A stretch of 5,961 bases of DNA from Desulfuromonadaceae bacterium (lineage in GTDB: Bacteria > Desulfobacterota > Desulfuromonadia > Desulfuromonadales > Geopsychrobacteraceae): assembly GCA_030639985.1 (NCBI GenBank), contig DAOWKG010000192.1, positions 1-5,961 on the forward strand. The letters run 5' to 3'. The position numbers were made by a program, and so were the translations under genes. Positions 5,720-5,961 of this stretch are shown piece by piece; the first letter of the stretch is position 1, and each line of letters starts with the position of its first letter. The notes under the pieces are model-generated. The model was not told where the DNA came from and did not search any database. It saw only the letters and a list, made by a program, of their open reading frames with translations.

Positions 5720-5961
5720 ATGTTTAAGCAACTTGCATTACTGTTGGATATAACCCGCTCGCGTAGTCTTGTGCGGAGATACTTCGTTGTTAACGGTTTT
5801 GACGGCGCACTTACTATGCTTGGCATAATCATGGGTTTTTACGTAAGCGATAGGGCAAACTTATCAATTGTTATCAACTCATGTTTTGGTGCAGCCATTG
5901 CGCTTGGAATGAGTGGCCTATCCAGTGCGTATATCAGTGAATCCGCAGAGCAGAAAAAAGA
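5720..5961 (+). CDS. VIT1/CCC1-family membrane transporter (partial, N-terminus only)
   Basis: An ATG at 5720 opens a frame that runs off the right edge after 80 full codons. The segment R19-R-Y-F-V-V-N-G-F-D-G-A-L-T, followed by G35-I-I-M-G and a second hydrophobic stretch with G-A-A-I-A-L-G-M-S-G-L, matches the N-terminal part of VIT1/CCC1 proteins, which move Fe2+ or Mn2+ across membranes in plants and fungi. Two membrane segments are seen near 26-42 and 48-68, and the charged end (E75, E78, K80) should begin the region facing the cytoplasm. The ribosome site is weak (GAAGAG, one base before the ATG), so translation may depend partly on the upstream DUF211 gene. A ten-codon frame starting at 5695 overlaps its start. 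Substrate cannot be told from this fragment. Confidence 0.78.
   Translation, partial: MFKQLALLLDITRSRSLVRRYFVVNGFDGALTMLGIIMGFYVSDRANLSIVINSCFGAAIALGMSGLSSAYISESAEQKK

Noticed and set aside
5695..5727. Ten-codon frame directly after the DUF211 stop
   Set aside because: Too short and without its own ribosome site; noted only because it overlaps the start of the next gene.
1..5961. CRISPR array, insertion sequence ends, rRNA or tRNA genes
   Set aside because: No regularly spaced direct repeats, no transposase motifs or terminal inverted repeats, and no RNA gene signatures were seen on either strand.

Overview
The window is a bacterial copper-handling locus built around a divergent MerR-controlled promoter region, followed by a gene-poor stretch and the start of a second, apparently unrelated gene pair. 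The multicopper oxidase carries a twin-arginine signal and periplasmic-type copper motifs, which suggests a Gram-negative host. The gene mix (DUF302, DUF211, a VIT1/CCC1-like protein, a YHS-containing Cu+ ATPase) and middling base composition would fit an environmental proteobacterium or Desulfuromonas/Geobacter-type anaerobe, but this placement is a guess from gene content only.

Leftward operon (2022 down to 1, minus strand): a MerR-family metal sensor (1591-2022), a DUF302 protein (1148-1534) and a CueO-like multicopper oxidase (1-1108, C-terminus outside the window). All three have AAGGAG-type ribosome binding sites and are separated by about 40-56 bases, so co-transcription is likely.

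Divergent control region (2023-2256): two face-to-face promoters, each with a TTGAC -35 box and an over-long 20-base spacer around an imperfect dyad, the hallmark of MerR-type activation by DNA distortion. One (2063-2094) reads left into merR; the other (2156-2187) reads right. The two elements resemble each other closely, so one regulator probably controls both sides.

Rightward operon (2257-4833, plus strand): a 48-residue membrane peptide with a Gly-Gly-Cys-Cys-Gly-Gly-His-x-His tail, then a full-length P1B-type Cu+-exporting ATPase whose N-terminus has a His/Cys-rich leader, a YHS domain and a heavy-metal-binding domain in place of the usual HMA domains. The likely logic is that the sensor detects excess metal in the cytoplasm, the ATPase pumps Cu+ out, and the oxidase converts Cu+ to the less toxic Cu2+ in the periplasm. 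DUF302 and the small peptide are the uncharacterised partners.

4834-5430 holds no convincing gene. It contains a weak terminator-like hairpin, a very short GTG-started reading frame with a good ribosome binding site, and a small perfect palindrome. 5431-5961 holds a DUF211 protein and the N-terminal 80 residues of a VIT1/CCC1-family membrane protein, a likely two-gene unit cut by the window edge. I do not see a wholly new system. The least understood parts are the 48-residue peptide, DUF302 within a copper operon, the mixed signals of the metal sensor, and the DUF211/VIT pair.
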